A stretch of 64,000 nt of DNA from Paenibacillus hexagrammi (GTDB lineage: Bacteria; Bacillota; Bacilli; Paenibacillales; NBRC-103111), in contig NZ_CP090978.1 in assembly GCF_021513275.1 (NCBI RefSeq), forward strand, positions 3,906,001-3,970,000, read 5' to 3'. The translations under genes were made by a program, and so were the position numbers. How positions within the stretch are numbered: the first letter of the stretch is position 1; every line of letters begins with the position of its first letter. Shown here piece after piece: positions 54,134 to 63,004 of the stretch. The notes below the pieces were generated by a model. The model ran no database searches. It was not told the origin of the DNA and was given only the letters and a program-made list of their open reading frames with translations.

Positions 54134-54358
54134 ATGGGTACAGGACAATCCCGCAACAGCAATGCTTTAGTGGTTCCACAAGCAAATGCAGCGTTGGATC
54201 AGTTGAAATACGAAGTAGCGCAAGAGCTGGGTATCGCCATCCCACAAGATGGTTACTACGGTAACATGGCTACTCGTGATACTGGTGCCATCGGTGGTCA
54301 CATTACTCGTCGCTTGGTACAAATCGCTGAGCAACAACTAGCTGGTCAATTCAAGTAA
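54134..54358 (+). CDS. alpha/beta-type small acid-soluble spore protein
   Basis: DNA-protecting spore protein of 74 aa. Both family signatures occur: LDQLKYEVAQELGI, with the Glu at the GPR protease site (KYEVAQE), and the C-terminal GGHITRRLVQIAEQQL, with NMATRDTGAIGG between. GGAGGTG upstream of ATG. Divergent to nrdR and convergent with the transglycosylase; probably sigma-G dependent. Confidence 0.96.
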   Translation: MGTGQSRNSNALVVPQANAALDQLKYEVAQELGIAIPQDGYYGNMATRDTGAIGGHITRRLVQIAEQQLAGQFK

Positions 54359-54393
54359 TAACTTGAACCGATAAGTGAAAGTTGTTCGCAAGA

Positions 54394-54448
54394 GAAGAAG
54401 TATTGGACTTCAGGCCCCTTATGGAGCTAGTCCAATGCTTCTTTCTTT
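54394..54448. terminator. bidirectional terminator between SASP and transglycosylase genes
   Basis: GAAG-A-AGTATTGGACT pairs with AGTCCAATGCTTC (about 13 bp) with T runs outside. It includes the last codons of the transglycosylase. Confidence 0.8.
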
Positions 54449-55014
54449 TCCCATTGTTCTGTATACAGCGCTTGGTATTTCTTATAATAATACAACACCC
54501 GCTGAACATAGTGCCGAGTTTCACCGAATGGAATACGGGCGATTTGCTCCTCCGTCCCATCCCAAACCTCGTTTTTCTTCCACTGATTGACGTTTCCTTG
54601 CCCTGCATTATAGGCAGCAATGGCATATAACAAATTACCGTTATAATGCTTGGTCAACCAATTCAGATACCACGAACCCAAATCGATGTTCACATCGGCT
54701 TTGAGCAGGTCTTCCTGTGTCAGCGTGTTCAAATTGGCCGATTCAACGATCCAGCCCGCTGTATCGGGCATTAGCTGCATAATTCCCAAGGCGCCTTTAC
54801 TCGATTCTAAATGATGTTGATAATTGGTTTCCACCCGAATGATAGCCGCGATTAAAAATGGGTCTATTTGATGTTTCGCCGCGCTTTGTCGAATTTCCTT
54901 CTCATAATAGATCGGATACAATTTTCTTCCTATTAAAGAGCTGTTCATAAAGAGGAACAAAACAAAACAAATTAGCAGAAGAGCGAATGCACGCTTTTTG
55001 CGAAAAAATGTCAT
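54427..55014 (-). CDS. lytic murein transglycosylase (SLT domain)
   Basis: Membrane-anchored muramidase-type enzyme of about 195 aa. One N-terminal membrane helix (FALLLICFVLFLFM), then an SLT domain with catalytic Glu in AAIIRVETNYQ, GALGIMQLMPDTA, NIDLGSWYLNWL and AIAAYNAGQGNV. ATG 55014 (AAAGGGGC upstream) is chosen; it overlaps the coaE stop by 4 bases, so the two are coupled. Confidence 0.92.
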   Translation of the reverse strand: MTFFRKKRAFALLLICFVLFLFMNSSLIGRKLYPIYYEKEIRQSAAKHQIDPFLIAAIIRVETNYQHHLESSKGALGIMQLMPDTAGWIVESANLNTLTQEDLLKADVNIDLGSWYLNWLTKHYNGNLLYAIAAYNAGQGNVNQWKKNEVWDGTEEQIARIPFGETRHYVQRVLYYYKKYQALYTEQWEKKEALD

Positions 55015-55607
55015 GAAAGCCCCTTTCTTATCCAAAACTGATCAATCAGTCTGCTTGTCTCTTCCAGGGTTCCGCTATTATCAATAAGTAGATCTGCAAG
55101 CTCCCGCTTCTTCTCAATCGGCATTTGAGCATCCAGACGCTTCAAGGCTTCTTGCTCCGAGAGTCCGTCACGCTTCATAAGCCTTTGCAGCTGCAGTTCT
55201 CTCGGTACATAAACGACCATCACTTTTTCAAACATGTATGCCAGCCCGGACTCGTAAAGTAAAGGCACGTCCACCACAACAAGCTTGTCCGGACAATCAC
55301 GTGCCGCCGTGTCCATCTGCTCCCTCATCCGAGCGCGAATCGGGGGATGCAGCAGGCTTTCTAGCTCCTTGCGGGCTGTCGGATTGCCAAAGACAATTTC
55401 CCCCAGCTTTTTTCGGTTCAAGGAACCGTCTTGCTGAAGGACTGCTTGTCCAAAGTGCTCAGCAACCCTATACAAAACAGGGCTGCCGGGCTCCACGACG
55501 TCACGGGCGATTCGATCTGCGTCTACTAATATGGCGCCGCGGTCAACAAGCATAGAGCTAACCGTACTCTTGCCGCAGGCGATTCCTCCTGTTAACCCGA
55601 TATTCAT
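55011..55607 (-). CDS. coaE: dephospho-CoA kinase
   Basis: Last step of coenzyme A synthesis, phosphorylating the ribose 3'-OH of dephospho-CoA (198 aa). P-loop GGIACGKST (residues 7-15), DADRIARDVV, and VVDVPLLYESG are the CoaE motifs. Follows ytaF by 15 bases and overlaps the transglycosylase start by 4. Conserved neighbour of mutM and polA in Bacillales. Confidence 0.96.
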   Translation of the reverse strand: MNIGLTGGIACGKSTVSSMLVDRGAILVDADRIARDVVEPGSPVLYRVAEHFGQAVLQQDGSLNRKKLGEIVFGNPTARKELESLLHPPIRARMREQMDTAARDCPDKLVVVDVPLLYESGLAYMFEKVMVVYVPRELQLQRLMKRDGLSEQEALKRLDAQMPIEKKRELADLLIDNSGTLEETSRLIDQFWIRKGLS

Positions 55608-55622
55608 TCGTAAATCCCTGCC

Positions 55623-56309
55623 TTAGAACATTTTCATAATTCCCATTACAATCAACACGCAAGCCGGTAAAATGGAAAGCTTTTTCATCCAGCTCATTTC
55701 GGCGTAGCGGAAGCCGATCCGCAGACCTAATGCAATAAAAATGCCGCTGGACAGAGCAATGACTCCGGCTGTAAGTACAGGGGCGAACCCAATCAAAGCC
55801 GCACCGATACCGGCACCAAATGCATCCAGAGAAAGCGCCAGACCGAGGAGCGTTGCCTCCGATGCCGAGATATTGCCGGATTTATCCCTGTCTGCAATAG
55901 ACGGAGTCCGCAATACCTGGATCACCAGACCAAATCGCTTCAGTTCGATATTCAGTATTTCTTTCAAAGCAAGCTCTGCATGGCCGCTCTCTTGCAACGG
56001 GACATCCGATTCTGGGTCCGTCTCCTGCGAATCCTGGGACCTATTCTGCAGCATCTGAACGAACGCCCATATTCCGATGCCGATCAAGATTACCGCGCCG
56101 ATGCGTTTTGCCGTTATCGGACTGAGAAACGTAGAAAGCAGCACACCGATCTGCATGGAGAGGAAAATAATAATACCCGACCAGAGCGAAATAATGCCGA
56201 TCGAAAGCAGCGGGATCCGAATTTTTCGCAATCCGTACATCGCTCCGACACCAAAACCGTCCAAACTGACCGCAAAAGCCAAAATAAGCAAAGAAAGCAC
56301 AGGAAGCAT
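55623..56309 (-). CDS. ytaF: sporulation membrane protein YtaF
   Basis: A 228 aa MntP/YtaF-type integral membrane protein, two repeats of three helices separated by a charged cytoplasmic loop (about 95-135). Repeat motifs FAVSLDGFGVGAMYG and ALSLDAFGAGIGAALIG carry the paired Asp typical of the fold. Needed for normal sporulation in Bacillus; transport function suspected. Lies between mutM and coaE in the conserved order. Confidence 0.92.
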   Translation of the reverse strand: MLPVLSLLILAFAVSLDGFGVGAMYGLRKIRIPLLSIGIISLWSGIIIFLSMQIGVLLSTFLSPITAKRIGAVILIGIGIWAFVQMLQNRSQDSQETDPESDVPLQESGHAELALKEILNIELKRFGLVIQVLRTPSIADRDKSGNISASEATLLGLALSLDAFGAGIGAALIGFAPVLTAGVIALSSGIFIALGLRIGFRYAEMSWMKKLSILPACVLIVMGIMKMF

Positions 56310-56412
56310 AATACCCCTCCTAAGAGTTATCCACAGGTTTGCTTACCTCAAGGCAAGCCATGACTCTGGGCTACGTACTCCATATCATATGGGAGGGGCT
56401 GGCATCGCGTGC

Positions 56413-57273
56413 CTAAATATCAATTTTCTTTCGCGGACTTGTTCGTTTCAACGGCTGACACTTCGGACAAATATGAGTGCCCCTGCCGCCAACGACCGTC
56501 TTGTAAATCTCACTGCCGCATACCTTGCAGGGCTCAGACTCTCGGCCATAGATGTTCAATTGGTGCTGAAACATCCCGATTTCCCCTTGTCCGTTCACGT
56601 AGGACTTGATGGAGGATCCACCGACGTCGACCGAGCTTTGCAGCGTCTCCACGACTGCCTTATGCAGCTTTTCCAGCTCTTTGCGCGTTAATGAAGAAGC
56701 TTCGCGTTCTGGATGGATGCCTGCAAGAAAGAGGGACTCGTCTACATAAATATTCCCGATACCCACGATGTATTCCTGGTTCAACAGCAGCGGCTTAATT
56801 TTCGTCGAACGTTTAGCAATTCTTTCTGTAAAAGCCTTCAGCGTGAACGATTCGTCCAGAGGCTCCAGGCCCAGCTTGTGCAGCGGAGGCTGCGTCAAAT
56901 CCTCCCCTTTGGGGAATAAATGCATCGTTCCGAACTGCCGCACATCCTTGTAGCGAAGCTCGCTTCCGTCTGTAAAACGGAACAGCACGTGGGTGTGCAG
57001 CTCTAGCGGATCGTCTCCGGCGTACAGTCCGTAGCGCCCTTCCATCCGCAGATGGGATACCAGAACGTAATCGTCCAGGATAAAACGTAAAAATTTCCCT
57101 CGCCGTTCGATTCGCTCTATGGTCTGTCCTTGCAGCAGAACCTCGAACATCTGGATGTCCTGCGGTTTTTGAATAATTCTCGGCAGCCTGACCTGAACAT
57201 GCTCAATCGTTTTTCCGGTGACCAGCATATTCAGTGTTCGTTTGACTGTTTCGACTTCGGGCAGCTCAGGCAT
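56413..57273 (-). CDS. mutM: formamidopyrimidine-DNA glycosylase
   Basis: Bifunctional repair glycosylase/AP lyase removing 8-oxoguanine and FapyG (286 aa). Catalytic Pro2 and Glu3 in MPELPEVET, a beta-hairpin Lys (RRGKFLRF), helix-two-turn-helix, and the C-terminal zinc finger CKVCGSEIYKTVVGGRGTH then ICPKC. Downstream of polA, upstream of ytaF. Confidence 0.97.
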   Translation of the reverse strand: MPELPEVETVKRTLNMLVTGKTIEHVQVRLPRIIQKPQDIQMFEVLLQGQTIERIERRGKFLRFILDDYVLVSHLRMEGRYGLYAGDDPLELHTHVLFRFTDGSELRYKDVRQFGTMHLFPKGEDLTQPPLHKLGLEPLDESFTLKAFTERIAKRSTKIKPLLLNQEYIVGIGNIYVDESLFLAGIHPEREASSLTRKELEKLHKAVVETLQSSVDVGGSSIKSYVNGQGEIGMFQHQLNIYGRESEPCKVCGSEIYKTVVGGRGTHICPKCQPLKRTSPRKKIDI

Positions 57274-57420
57274 CAGGTCTCACCTCGTGTATCAGTTTCA
57301 TATCAAATGTTAAAACACTGCTTTCATCTTTGTATGTGCCAATCCGCTCAATTCAAAGCGGCTTATATATCATCCGCGAGTTTGTTGATCATGTAGGGTT
57401 CATAAGAAGTTTCAGAGCGC

Positions 57421-57473
57421 TGATAACAAAACAGTCAAAAGGACCCGCTGCGCTTCTCCGAAAACTACGGAGC
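57421..57473. repeat. diverged partial copy of the 36-kb intergenic element
   Basis: TGATAACAAAACAGTCAAAA to CTTCTCCGAAAACTACGGAG aligns with 36019-36072 at about 46 of 53 bases. Lies in the 247-bp gap between polA and mutM (57274-57520), which holds nothing else recognisable. Confidence 0.65.
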
Positions 57474-57520
57474 GGTCCATGCTCCTTGATCACCAGTCTG
57501 GCGCCTATGAACGATCCGTC

Positions 57521-60172
57521 TTACTTGGCGTCATACCAGGTCAATCCATAGTCTACGTCCGCCTGCAGCGGAACGTCCAGCTTAAGCGCGTCAGCCATTA
57601 CTTCCGGCACAATACGCTTCATTAACTCCAATTCTTCTTCCGGCACCTCGAAGACCAGTTCGTCATGCACCTGAAGCAGCATGCGGCTTTTCAGACCATC
57701 GGCCTTTAAGCGTTCAGCCATCTGCACCATAGCCAACTTAATAATATCTGCGGCCGAGCCTTGAATCGGCGAATTCATCGCCGTGCGTTCGGCAAAGGAA
57801 CGCAGGTTAAAGTTCGAAGCCGTGATCTCCGGCAAATAGCGGCGGCGCTGCAGCAGCGTCGTCACATAGCCGTCTCGGCGAGCGTCCTTGACAATGTCGT
57901 CCATATAGGTGCGAACCCCTTGGAAGACGGCAAAATACTGCTCGATAAAGCTGGCCGCTTCTTTACGGGTAATAGCCAGATTCTGCGACAAACCGTAGTC
58001 GCTTATGCCGTATACGATACCGAAGTTGACCGCCTTCGCCGAACGGCGCATGTTCGAGTCGACTTCGCTCTCTTGTACGCCGAAGACGTCCATCGCCGTC
58101 TTCGTGTGGATGTCCATGTTCTGAAGGAACGCTTCCTTCAGCTTCTCATCCTGCGAGATGTGCGCCAGTACGCGAAGCTCGATCTGCGAGTAATCCGCGG
58201 CGAGGATGTACCATCCGGGCTCGGATGGGACGAAGACCTTGCGGATCTTGCGGCCTTCCTCCAGACGGATCGGAATATTCTGGAGGTTCGGGTATTGGCT
58301 GCTGAGACGGCCTGTAGCGGCAATCGTCTGCCGGTAATAGGTGTGCACCTTGCCGGTCTCCGGCCGCACCTCTTTCAGCAGCCCTTCGATGTAGGTCGAC
58401 TGCAGCTTGGCCAGTTGCCGGTACTGCAGGATCTGCCCTACGATCTCGGAGTAGGGCGCCAGTCTCTCCAGCACCTCGGCGTCCGTCGAGTAGCCGGTCT
58501 TGGTCTTCTTCGAAGCTGGCAGACCCAGCTTCTCGAACAGAATCTCGCCGAGCTGCTTCGGCGAGTTGATGTTGAACTCGCAGCCCGCGAGCTGGTAGAT
58601 GCGGGCCATGATGCCCTCGAGCTGCCCGGCGATCTCGTCGCCGAGCTGCCGCAGCCCCGCGGCATCCACCTTGATGCCGCGCAGCTCCATCTCCGCGAGC
58701 ACGCCGGCGAGCGGCAGCTCTAGCTCGTAGAAGAGGCGATGCATCTCGCCCTTCTCGAGCTCCTCGCGCAGCACGGGCACTGCGCGGCGGATCGTATCCG
58801 CTTTGCGGCACAGGTGCTCGCTAAGCGCGGCAAGCTCCGGCAAGCGGAACTTCGCGCCCTTGCCGAATACATCCTCGTCGGGCCGGATGCCCGGCAGCCC
58901 GTACTTGAAGGCCAGGCCGCTGACCGTGAGCGTCGACTCCGTCGGATCGAGCAGATAAGCGGCCAGCAGCACATCGAAGTCCACGCCGCGCAGGCGGACG
59001 CCATGCCAAGCCAGCGCCAGCTCCGCGCGGTGCTGGTCGAACAGCTGCTTCTTCTTCGACTCGTCAGACAGCCAATCCTGGATCGGCTGTCCGGCTTCGC
59101 TCATCAGAAGCTCAAACGGCACATAGGCGTACTTATCCCCGTCCGCCAAATAAAATGCCACTCCGGCAACCTCCGAGTGGTGGGGATTCTCCCCAACAAT
59201 CTCGATATGCAGTGAGGTTGAGTCGCCAAGCGCATGAGCCAGCCCGGAGATTCCGGCTTCCGAGATTACCTCGATATCGAGGCTAACTGCTGACTCGATA
59301 TCGGCTTCCCCTCCGGAGAAATCCATTTTTTCCAGCAGTGTCTTGAATTCCAGCTTACGGAACATGCTCGATAAAGCTTGTCCGTCATAGCCTTCATAAC
59401 GGAAAGTCGCCCAATCCGTATCCATCGGCACTTCACGGAAAATCGTGGCGAGTTCCTTGCTCATCATCGCATCCTTGGCGTGCTCCTCGATCTTCTCCTT
59501 CATCTTGCCTTTCATCTCGGCAGCATGCGCCAATACTTCCTCCACGGAACCGTATTCATGAAGCAGCTTAAGCGCTGTCTTCTCGCCGACTCCGGGAATA
59601 CCCGGAATATTATCGGACGTATCACCCATAAGTCCCTTCAAGTCTACGATCTGCTTGGGCTCCAGTCCGTACTTCTCCATAATTTCCGCAGGGTTATAAC
59701 GCTCTACTTCCGTGATGCCCTTGCGCGTAATCGCAACGGTGACCTGATCGGATGACAGCTGAAGCATATCCTTATCTCCAGAGACAAGCAGCACCTGCTT
59801 CCCGCTCTCATCAGCTACTCTCGTCAGTGTCCCGATAATGTCATCCGCCTCATAGCCCTGCAGCTCAAACTGAGGAATCTGGAACGCTTTGAGCAGCTCT
59901 TTAATCAGCGGAAATTGCTCGGAAAGCTCTGGTGGAGTCTTTGCTCTTCCGCCCTTATATTCGGTATATTCTTTATGTCTGAACGTAACTTTTCCAGCGT
60001 CGAAAGCGACGAGAAAATGGGTCGGTTTCTCCTCTTCAATGAGCTTCAGCAGCATCGTCGTAAAGCCGTATACGGCATTTGTGTGCAGTCCGCTGGAGTT
60101 GCTGAGCAGCGGCAGCGCATAGAACGCTCTGCTCGCGATGCTGTTGCCGTCAATAATAACTAATTTATCCAT
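57521..60172 (-). CDS. polA: DNA polymerase I
   Basis: Repair and Okazaki-fragment polymerase of 883 aa. 5'-nuclease domain (1-290: LVIIDGNSIASRAFYALP, GYEADDIIGTL, GDTSDNIPGIPGVGEKTA); a 3'-5' exonuclease-like domain (about 310-480) lacking the DxE metal motif (LHIEIVGENPHHSEVAGV), as in Bacillus homologues, so proofreading is absent; polymerase domain (FVPSEPGWYILAADYSQIEL, RRSAKAVNFGIVYGIS, QVHDELVFEVP). ATG 60172 is the start for MDKLVIIDG; the longer reading has no signal. The span 58.14-59.05 kb is visibly richer in G+C than both flanks. Confidence 0.97.
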   Translation of the reverse strand: MDKLVIIDGNSIASRAFYALPLLSNSSGLHTNAVYGFTTMLLKLIEEEKPTHFLVAFDAGKVTFRHKEYTEYKGGRAKTPPELSEQFPLIKELLKAFQIPQFELQGYEADDIIGTLTRVADESGKQVLLVSGDKDMLQLSSDQVTVAITRKGITEVERYNPAEIMEKYGLEPKQIVDLKGLMGDTSDNIPGIPGVGEKTALKLLHEYGSVEEVLAHAAEMKGKMKEKIEEHAKDAMMSKELATIFREVPMDTDWATFRYEGYDGQALSSMFRKLEFKTLLEKMDFSGGEADIESAVSLDIEVISEAGISGLAHALGDSTSLHIEIVGENPHHSEVAGVAFYLADGDKYAYVPFELLMSEAGQPIQDWLSDESKKKQLFDQHRAELALAWHGVRLRGVDFDVLLAAYLLDPTESTLTVSGLAFKYGLPGIRPDEDVFGKGAKFRLPELAALSEHLCRKADTIRRAVPVLREELEKGEMHRLFYELELPLAGVLAEMELRGIKVDAAGLRQLGDEIAGQLEGIMARIYQLAGCEFNINSPKQLGEILFEKLGLPASKKTKTGYSTDAEVLERLAPYSEIVGQILQYRQLAKLQSTYIEGLLKEVRPETGKVHTYYRQTIAATGRLSSQYPNLQNIPIRLEEGRKIRKVFVPSEPGWYILAADYSQIELRVLAHISQDEKLKEAFLQNMDIHTKTAMDVFGVQESEVDSNMRRSAKAVNFGIVYGISDYGLSQNLAITRKEAASFIEQYFAVFQGVRTYMDDIVKDARRDGYVTTLLQRRRYLPEITASNFNLRSFAERTAMNSPIQGSAADIIKLAMVQMAERLKADGLKSRMLLQVHDELVFEVPEEELELMKRIVPEVMADALKLDVPLQADVDYGLTWYDAK

Positions 60173-60325
60173 AAGTGCGCACCCCGATTTTTGACATACT
60201 CTCTTCATCATAGCACACGAATTTAAAATAAAAAAACAGTGAAGCACATAAACATGAAGAGAGGAATCGGTCTGGCTTCATTTCCTAATGATCCGGCATT
60301 CAGGTCTTTCAAGGAGGTTCTCCGT

Positions 60326-61074
60326 ATGAGTCCTTTTTTTCTCCGACTCGCAAACAAGTCATCTTTTTTGATATGAACAATACGATTCTTGACCGCAGAC
60401 AGTGTTTCGATTCCGCCTTCGTCGAGGTGATGAACGATTACACCGCCAGGTGGGATACGGAAGATCAGTCCTGGACTCCACAGGATGCGCTTCAGAGCTA
60501 CAAGCTTGAATGGAGCAAGCATCGTAAAGCACCCGTTCGGAGCCCAATCTCAGCAGACGAGCTTCGTCTTGTATGTCTTAGCAAGGCCTTAGAGCCCTTA
60601 CCTGTCACCGTCAACGCTGCATACGCGCGGAGCTTCTTTGAACAGGTCGAGCAGCAGGAAGATGCTTTCGTCTCGTTATTCCCAGGTGTTGAGGAAACCC
60701 TCGAGGCCTTGTCCCAAAACTACAAGCTGGCCATTATCAGCAATGGACATTTCCGACGTCTGCTCGGAAGCCTGCACAAATTGAAACTGACGGAATGGAT
60801 TAGTCCAGACCGCCTGTTCAGCTCGGAGAAGGACGGACCGCGCAAGCCCCATCCTTTGATATTTGAGACTGCGATGAAAGCCATGAACACGACCGCCAAT
60901 CACAGTGTTATGGTAGGTAATTCGTGGAGAAACGATGTTGTGGGAGCAACTTCCTGCGGCATGGACGCCATTTGGATTCACCCCGGCAATATGAAGAAAG
61001 TATCGGAACGAAGAATCGGCAAGCAAAAAGTCATTATCGTTCGATCATTCCGGCAGCTTCAACATACGTTCTAA
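60326..61074 (+). pseudogene. HAD-family hydrolase with apparent frameshift at its N-terminus
   Basis: Best start is ATG 60326 with AAGGAGG upstream, giving MSPFF; a run of seven T (60334-60340; eight expected) then breaks the frame. With one T added it continues SPTRKQVIFFDMNNTILDRR, which supplies the nucleophile Asp that an internal start at ATG 60373 (MNNTIL) would miss. The rest has AIISNGHFRRLL, Lys in DGPRKPHPLIF and VGNSWRNDVVGA. Similar to YsaA/YjjG-type HAD-IA phosphatases of about 250 aa. Substrate unknown. Confidence 0.82.
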
Positions 61075-62807
61075 ACAGATTCATGCAGATAAGTCATGAA
61101 ATACACACTTCCATGATGCGCTTTCGCTTGTTTCTTCAGCCCGGCTGCGGTTTGTGAGATCTGCTCGACAGTAATGGCAGAATCACATCTGCATACGACG
61201 AGCGAGAGCGAAAGCGTGACCCCGTCGCTGGGTACCTCTGCCCCGCTGCGGTCCCTCACGAAATCCCACTCTTCCCCTTCATAGAATACTTGAACGCCTT
61301 GCTCGAAGCGTCTGATCATCTCCTGACAAAGCAGCTCCGGCTGCAGAGATGAAGAAATCGCAATGAAATCATCACCGCCCACATGACCGACGAAATCGCG
61401 AGGCGTGCCGCATGCGGCAATTGCTTGCTGCAAGATATCCGCTGTATATTGAATTAATTGATCGCCTCGTTGAAAGCCGAAGCGATCATTAAACCATTTG
61501 AAATAATCCAGGTCCGCATAAACAACATGGAACGGTTTCCTATCCATAATGCGTTTTCCCAGCTCTCTCTGGATTTGCTGATTGCCTGGCAGCCCTGTTA
61601 ACGGATTGGCGATGCGCGCGCTTTCCATACGAATATTCGTGATACACTCTAGAATAGCCCGCACGGAAGCAGTTCCCAGTAATTTGCCCTCGCTTGTAAT
61701 AATAACCAAGTCATATAAATTATGATTGGACCGCGCCGTGGCCATTTGAGATACCTGCTCGACCGCCATGCCTTCATCAACAATTAAGGGCGAAGCGTCC
61801 ATGATCAGGTCGACTGTCCGATTAGAAAATAACGAGTAAGCGTATTGCCCTGCCAGATGTTGAAACAACTGATCTCTCATCAGAAGTCCTACCGGAACCA
61901 TACCGTTCGTAATGACTACTCCCGTACAATCTTGATTCTTCTTCGCGTAATCAGCCACTTCGGAAATTAAGGTCTTATGATCAAACACTTTCACAGGCGC
62001 AGCCAAATTTCCTATTGAGCAAATCGCACCGCCACTCTGAAGCCTCTGATTCTGCCCGATGGCATTCATATACCTTGCATCAATAACACCCTTCTTAATG
62101 CTCGGCTTCCCCAGCAAATACCCCTGTGCATAATGAATCCCCATACGGGTTAACTGTATCAGCTCCTCCATATGCTCAATCCCTTCGGCAACCAAAGAGA
62201 TGTTCATCTTCTGCGCGAAGGTGACAAAGGTCTCCAATATGTACTCTTTCATTTTATTTTTATGAATATTCTCGATGAGCGAACGGTCGATTTTAATAAA
62301 ATCCGGCTGCAGCTCAGCGATTGCCTGAAGCGACGAATAGCCCGCTCCCGCGTCATCAATCGCTATCCGATAGCCCTGTTTGCGGTAATGCTCCAGAATT
62401 TGCTTGGCTAACGTGAAATCTTCAATCGAACTTCTTTCTGTAATCTCAAACACGACGTTATGCGGCTGAAGTCCATGCCTGCTCAACACGTCTAAGGTTT
62501 TACCCGGAACAAACTGGGGATCATGCAAAACATGCGAAGAGATATTAATAAACAAGAGCTGATCGGCATTCACTTTAGCGCCTTGAATGGCCTTCTCTCT
62601 AGCTAACTTCTCTAGCTTATACAGCTCGCCCTGCTCCTCTGCAAATTGAAAGAGATCTACTGGAGATGTGAACCGGCTGGTCCCAGGAGCTCTAGTCAGA
62701 GCCTCATATCCGTATATTTCCCCGCTTTGTAAAGATACGATCGGTTGATATACCGTATATATCAATTGTTGTTCGATCAATGTTTGAAATTCCGTGTTTT
62801 TTTCCAT
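61071..62807 (-). CDS. EAL-CBS-GGDEF cyclic-di-GMP protein
   Basis: About 578 aa. EAL domain first (YEALTRAP, IDDAGAGYSSLQ, IKIDRSLI, AEGIEHMEEL), complete for metal binding. A CBS pair follows (about 285-410: TGVVITNGMVPVGLLMRDQL). Then a C-terminal GGDEF domain whose signature is GGDDF, with ADLDYFKWFNDRFGFQRGD. EAL-first order with CBS pair is a known group in Firmicutes and proteobacteria; the altered GGDDF may still be active or sense GTP. ATG 62807 with GAGGAACA is favoured over 62834. Confidence 0.88.
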   Translation of the reverse strand: MEKNTEFQTLIEQQLIYTVYQPIVSLQSGEIYGYEALTRAPGTSRFTSPVDLFQFAEEQGELYKLEKLAREKAIQGAKVNADQLLFINISSHVLHDPQFVPGKTLDVLSRHGLQPHNVVFEITERSSIEDFTLAKQILEHYRKQGYRIAIDDAGAGYSSLQAIAELQPDFIKIDRSLIENIHKNKMKEYILETFVTFAQKMNISLVAEGIEHMEELIQLTRMGIHYAQGYLLGKPSIKKGVIDARYMNAIGQNQRLQSGGAICSIGNLAAPVKVFDHKTLISEVADYAKKNQDCTGVVITNGMVPVGLLMRDQLFQHLAGQYAYSLFSNRTVDLIMDASPLIVDEGMAVEQVSQMATARSNHNLYDLVIITSEGKLLGTASVRAILECITNIRMESARIANPLTGLPGNQQIQRELGKRIMDRKPFHVVYADLDYFKWFNDRFGFQRGDQLIQYTADILQQAIAACGTPRDFVGHVGGDDFIAISSSLQPELLCQEMIRRFEQGVQVFYEGEEWDFVRDRSGAEVPSDGVTLSLSLVVCRCDSAITVEQISQTAAGLKKQAKAHHGSVYFMTYLHESV

Positions 62808-63004
62808 TTCTATGTTCCTCGTCATCATCATCATTCCCTTGCTGCCTATGCTAGTAAGAATAGTCTAGCAAACGAAATGGTGCATCATATTATAGAATTG
62901 TAAAATCATTGTAAAGAGTTTTTGATAAAAGCAGGGAATTGGGGATTTTTCCCGAAGAAGTACATGCTAGAGACGTTTAAATATACATTCGGGAAGGAAC
63001 TGAA

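Noticed and set aside
58140..59215. Several long open frames on both strands inside polA (for example 57761-58723 plus strand)
   Set aside because: They lie in the G+C-rich part of polA where stop codons are rare; polA is a clear conserved gene in its own frame.
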